Source: Cellulomonas sp. (GTDB lineage: Bacteria > Actinomycetota > Actinomycetes > Actinomycetales > Cellulomonadaceae). From it: a stretch of 8,664 nucleotides of DNA. The notes beneath the pieces are model-generated. The model did not search any database. It saw only the letters and a program-made list of their open reading frames with translations, and was not told where the DNA came from. The translations under genes and the position numbers were made by a program. The stretch is from positions 1 through 8,664 of the forward strand of contig DAIDJQ010000014.1 of assembly GCA_027451305.1 (NCBI GenBank). Reading direction: 5' to 3'. Below, one piece after another: positions 6,333 through 8,664 of the stretch. The stretch's first letter is position 1. Each line of letters starts with the position of its first letter.

Positions 6333-6832
6333 GAGGACACCGGCTCGGTCAGCAGGTCCACGCCTTCCAGCGCCCGGATCGCCTCGACCTTGGGCTCGGA
6401 GCGGGACGCCGGGTCGTAGCGCACGTCCAGCCACGCGTCGACGAGTCGCCGCGCGAGCTCGATGCCCACCACGCGCTGCCCCATGCACAGGACCTGCGCG
6501 TTGTTCGACAGCACGGACCGCTCGACCGAGTAGAGGTCGTGCGCGGTGACCGCCCGGACGCCCTTCACCTTGTTCGCCGAGATGGCGACGCCGAGGCCCG
6601 TGCCGCAGATGAGCAGCGCCCGGTCCACGACCCCGTCGGCGACGAGGTGGGCCGCGGATGCGGCGACGCTCGGGTAGAACGTGGCCTCGTCCCGCCGGAT
6701 CCCCACGTCGACCACGGTCGACACCCTGGGATCGGCCTGGAGGTCCTCCAGCAGCCGCGTCTTGTACTCGTAGCCCGCGTCGTCCGACCCGACGGCGACC
6801 CGCAGTGCGCCGTCCTGGTTCATCGCTTCCAT
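6326..6832 (-). CDS. RpiB-family isomerase, DerI/EryI-like (D-erythrulose-4-phosphate isomerase)
   Basis: Cytoplasmic sugar-phosphate isomerase of the RpiB/LacAB fold, 168 residues. Seen: [13 protein letters not shown] (12-24), [13 protein letters not shown] (52-64), the catalytic-loop [19 protein letters not shown] (76-94) with Cys76, then [19 protein letters not shown] (97-115) and MGQRVVG (117-123). The stretch CGTG-GV-ISANKV-G-RA followed by Y-ER--LSNNAQ is typical of EryI/DerI, which make D-erythrose 4-phosphate from D-erythrulose 4-phosphate; housekeeping RpiB reads closer to CGSGxGMxIAANR. SDDAG replaces the usual SDHAG, so a histidine of the RpiB active site is an aspartate. ATG 6832 is chosen for GAGGT 7 bases upstream; ATG 6823 is possible. 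First gene of the operon, reading away from the SorC-type regulator. Ribose-5-phosphate isomerase is the alternative; family resemblance and partner gene make it less likely. Confidence 0.87.
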   Translation of the reverse strand: MEAMNQDGALRVAVGSDDAGYEYKTRLLEDLQADPRVSTVVDVGIRRDEATFYPSVAASAAHLVADGVVDRALLICGTGLGVAISANKVKGVRAVTAHDLYSVERSVLSNNAQVLCMGQRVVGIELARRLVDAWLDVRYDPASRSEPKVEAIRALEGVDLLTEPVSSC

Positions 6833-7046
6833 CTGCCCCACCTCGTCTCGAACGTGCAGCCACTCACCTCCGTCAGGAGGCGCCTGTCGCATCACTGCGT
6901 CTCGGCCTGCGACGAATTCTCACGTACGTCATCCGTAGACCACGCATCGCTGGCCAATCCTGGGAATATGTGTCATGCTCCATCCGGCGGAGATGCGCGC
7001 CTCGACGCGCACCCGGAGACCGGGGACCGGACGGGAGCACGCAGCA
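6833..7046. promoter_or_regulatory. Divergent promoter/operator region between operon and SorC-type gene
   Basis: 214 bases holding the promoters of the leftward operon and the rightward regulator gene. It is less GC-rich than its surroundings around 6912-6975. Seen: direct repeats CGCATCACTG (6888-6897) and CGCATCGCTG (6943-6952), 55 bases apart (about five helical turns); a GATGCG in opposite orientation at 6992-6997; a perfect palindrome ACGTACGT (6922-6929); and a hairpin CCTCC/GGAGG (6867-6880) in the operon leader. SorC-family proteins usually bind as tetramers to spaced sites near their own and target promoters, so the repeats are candidates. I could not place -35/-10 boxes with confidence. 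Confidence 0.55.
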
Positions 7047-8051
7047 GTGACCGAGATCAGCGCCGTGGCCGCCGTGGACGCACACGCAGCGACCCCTGCC
7101 GAGCTGAACGACGCGGAGCGTGCGCGCCTCGCCGACGTGGCTGAGCTGTACTGGGTCCAGGGTCTCAAGGTCGAGGACGTCGGCCGTCGCCTGCACCTGT
7201 CACGGTCGACCGTGTCGCGCATGCTGGCCAAGGCCCGTCAGGCCGGCGTCGTCGAGTTCACGGTGCACCGGACGCTCGACCGGTCCGCGGTCCTGGCTCA
7301 GCAGCTGTCGCACCGCTACGGGATCAACGTGTGGGTGGTGCCGACGCCCGCTGACGCCGGGGCGGCGTCGCGGCTCGACACGGTCGCCTCCCGGGCGGCC
7401 GAGCACCTGTCGATGATCGTCACCTCGGACATGGTGATCGCCGTCGCGTGGGGCGCCACCATCGAGGCCGTCTCCCGGCACCTCGACGGCCGGCCCACCC
7501 ACGGCACGCGCATCGTCCAGCTCAACGGCTCGGGCAACGTCTTCTCGACCGGGAGCCAGTACGCCGGGCAGATCCTCGAGCGCTTCGGACGCGCGTTCGC
7601 GGCCTCGGTGCACTACTTCCCCGTGCCTGCCTTCTTCGACTCGGCAGCGACCCGGGAGGCGATGTGGCAGGAGCGCAGCATCGAACGGATCCTGCGCATG
7701 CGCCGCAACGCGGACGTCCTCGTGTCCTCGATCGGCACGCTGACCAGTGAGCTGCCCGGGCACCTCTACCGTTCGGGCTACCTCACGGCGACCGAGATCC
7801 AGGACCTGCATCAGCAGGGCGTCGTCGGCGACCTGGGGGCCATCTTCTTCCGGGCCGACGGCAGCTCGGACATCCCGGTGAACGACCGCTCCACGGGCAT
7901 GCCGACCGACGAGCTGCGCCTGATCCGCACCCGCCTGCTCGTCGTCTCCGACCCCACCAAGGCGGTCGCGTTGCGCGCCGCGCTCGACGCCGGCTTCATC
8001 ACCGACCTCTTCACCGACGACGCGACGGCCAGAGCCGTGCTCGAGCGGTGA
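7047..8051 (+). CDS. SorC/DeoR-type sugar-phosphate-responsive transcriptional regulator
   Basis: DNA-binding regulator, 334 residues, normal for the SorC family (SorC, EryD, DeoR of Bacillus, CggR). Seen: N-terminal helix-turn-helix (about 38-71, LKVEDVGRRLHLSRSTVSRM with MLAKARQAGVVEF following), then a phosphosugar-binding effector domain with IAVAWGATIEAVSRHL (131-146), QLNGSG (158-163), VLVSSIG (224-230) and VVGDLGAIFF (259-268). The start is GTG 7047, with GGGAG (7033-7037) upstream; ATGs at 6975 and 6993 are in frame, but lack a properly spaced site and would add an Arg-rich tail. It is transcribed away from the five-gene operon, with 214 bases between starts, so it most likely controls that operon and itself, with a phosphorylated pathway intermediate as inducer. 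EryD of Brucella, which controls the erythritol genes, belongs to the same family. Activator or repressor role cannot be told. Confidence 0.88.
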   Translation: MTEISAVAAVDAHAATPAELNDAERARLADVAELYWVQGLKVEDVGRRLHLSRSTVSRMLAKARQAGVVEFTVHRTLDRSAVLAQQLSHRYGINVWVVPTPADAGAASRLDTVASRAAEHLSMIVTSDMVIAVAWGATIEAVSRHLDGRPTHGTRIVQLNGSGNVFSTGSQYAGQILERFGRAFAASVHYFPVPAFFDSAATREAMWQERSIERILRMRRNADVLVSSIGTLTSELPGHLYRSGYLTATEIQDLHQQGVVGDLGAIFFRADGSSDIPVNDRSTGMPTDELRLIRTRLLVVSDPTKAVALRAALDAGFITDLFTDDATARAVLER

Positions 8052-8162
8052 CGGACCGGCCCCCGTCCGGCAGCTCGTCGCGGACGTCCACCGCCGCCGG
8101 GTGAACCCGGGCTGGCACACTGTGGCGGTGCCGGGAAGTCCGGCATCAGAGGGAGGGCCGCG
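8052..8162. other. Gap between SorC-type and ROK-type genes
   Basis: 111 bases. Seen: a weak hairpin CGGAC/GTCCG (8052-8069) directly after the SorC-type stop, and another, CCGGG/CCCGG with a 4-base loop (8097-8110). Either could be a weak terminator. The region must also hold the ROK gene promoter; CACACT (8117-8122) is a loose -10 candidate. Confidence 0.35.
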
Positions 8163-8664
8163 GTGCGTGGCAGGGACCAGCCTGCGGACGTCGCCCACGT
8201 GCGCGAGCACAATCTCGGGCTCGTCGTCCGGCTGCTGCGCGAACGCGGCCCGATCTCCCGCACGGAGATCGCCCAGGCGACCGGCCTCGTGCCGGCGTCC
8301 GTCACGAACCTCGTCGGTGATCTCGCCGCACGCGGGCTGATCCGCGAGCCGCAGGCGCGTCGCTCCGCCCAGGACCGCCCGCCCGGTCGTCCCCGGACGA
8401 TGCTCGAGCTGGTCCCCGACCGGGCACTGGTGCTGGCGGTGCAGGTCCAGGCCGACACCGTCACCGCCGAGCTGGTCCCGCTGGTCGGGGCGCCCGTCTG
8501 GGCGCACAGCGTCGAGCACCACGCCCATCCCGGCGAACCGGAGGGCGTCGTCGGAGCCATCGGCGACCTCCTCGCCGAAGCCGCTCGTCGTGCCCGCAGC
8601 GTCGCGGCCGAGCTGGTCGCGTGCGCGGTGGCGATGCCGGGGCCGGTGGAGGCCGGGACGGGAG
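8163..8664 (+). CDS. ROK-family (NagC/XylR-type) transcriptional repressor, N-terminal part
   Basis: DNA-binding sugar-responsive repressor; the first 167 residues are in the window and the frame runs off the end. Seen: winged helix-turn-helix (about 15-62) with ISRTEIAQATGLVPASVTNL (31-50) and DLAARGLI (53-60), a linker with RPPGRPRTMLEL (72-83), then the start of the ROK sugar-kinase-like fold: LVLAVQVQADTVTAELV (89-105) and CAVAMPGPVEAGTG (154-167). The phosphate-binding D-x-G-G-T motif expected of a true kinase is absent from the first strand, as in NagC-type repressors. The start is GTG 8163, with AGGGAGGG ending 5 bases upstream. It reads in the same direction as the SorC-type gene, 111 bases after it. 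It may control the next genes beyond the window rather than the operon described here. Confidence 0.88.
   Translation, partial: MRGRDQPADVAHVREHNLGLVVRLLRERGPISRTEIAQATGLVPASVTNLVGDLAARGLIREPQARRSAQDRPPGRPRTMLELVPDRALVLAVQVQADTVTAELVPLVGAPVWAHSVEHHAHPGEPEGVVGAIGDLLAEAARRARSVAAELVACAVAMPGPVEAGTG

Noticed and set aside
6333..6863. N-terminal extension of the TIM-like frame up to 6863
   Set aside because: This part is the alternate frame of the RpiB-type gene and encodes Arg/Gly-rich sequence. The TIM fold is complete from GTG 6332.
7200..8528. 442-codon minus-strand open frame opposite the SorC-type and ROK-type genes
   Set aside because: It is antisense to two genes with clear helix-turn-helix and effector domains and has no recognisable motif of its own.
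1..8664. CRISPR arrays, tRNA or rRNA genes, transposases, attachment sites
   Set aside because: No regularly spaced repeats, tRNA-like cloverleaf ends, rRNA-like segments or transposase motifs were seen on either strand by eye.
8163..8664. ROK-type gene as a sugar kinase of the pathway
   Set aside because: It has an N-terminal DNA-binding domain and lacks the D-x-G-G-T phosphate motif at the start of the kinase-like fold, so a repressor is the better call.

Overview
The window comes from a GC-rich genome. Third codon positions are almost all G or C, GTG starts are common, and strong hairpins without U-tracts sit after genes. With SorC- and ROK-type regulators and an EmrB/QacA-type exporter beside a carbohydrate operon, this suggests an actinobacterium, possibly in or near Cellulomonadaceae/Micrococcales. 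The taxon is inferred, not read from a marker gene. I saw no RNA genes, insertion sequences, prophage genes or CRISPR array.

Layout. (1) Bases 1-672, minus strand: N-terminal half of a 14-TM drug:proton antiporter (DHA2 family), cut by the window edge, with a candidate promoter/operator near 786-809. (2) 979-1272, minus: a 97-residue coiled-coil protein of unknown function, followed by a hairpin. (3) 1708-6832, minus: a compact five-gene catabolic operon. In transcription order it encodes an RpiB-type isomerase, a TIM-type isomerase, an MFS sugar-acid permease, a DUF1537 sugar-acid kinase and a PdxA2-type oxidative decarboxylase. It ends at a very strong hairpin (1656-1696). (4) 6833-7046: divergent control region. 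(5) 7047-8051, plus: SorC-family regulator, divergent from the operon and its probable controller. (6) 8163-8664, plus: N-terminal half of a ROK-family repressor, cut by the window edge.

How the genes may work together. The permease should import an acid sugar, the DUF1537 enzyme phosphorylates its terminal hydroxyl, and the PdxA2-type enzyme oxidises the beta-hydroxyl so that the beta-keto acid loses CO2. In the known four-carbon route (D-erythronate or D-threonate) the product is DHAP. Here, however, the operon is led by two isomerases that resemble the erythrulose-phosphate isomerases of tetritol catabolism (LerI/EryH and DerI/EryI), and no tetritol kinase or dehydrogenase is present. The same chemistry on a five-carbon acid would give a tetrulose phosphate, which these isomerases could turn into D-erythrose 4-phosphate. 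A pentonate-to-erythrose-4-phosphate pathway is therefore the most interesting hypothesis here. The conservative alternative is erythronate/threonate catabolism with the isomerases serving a linked tetrose pathway.
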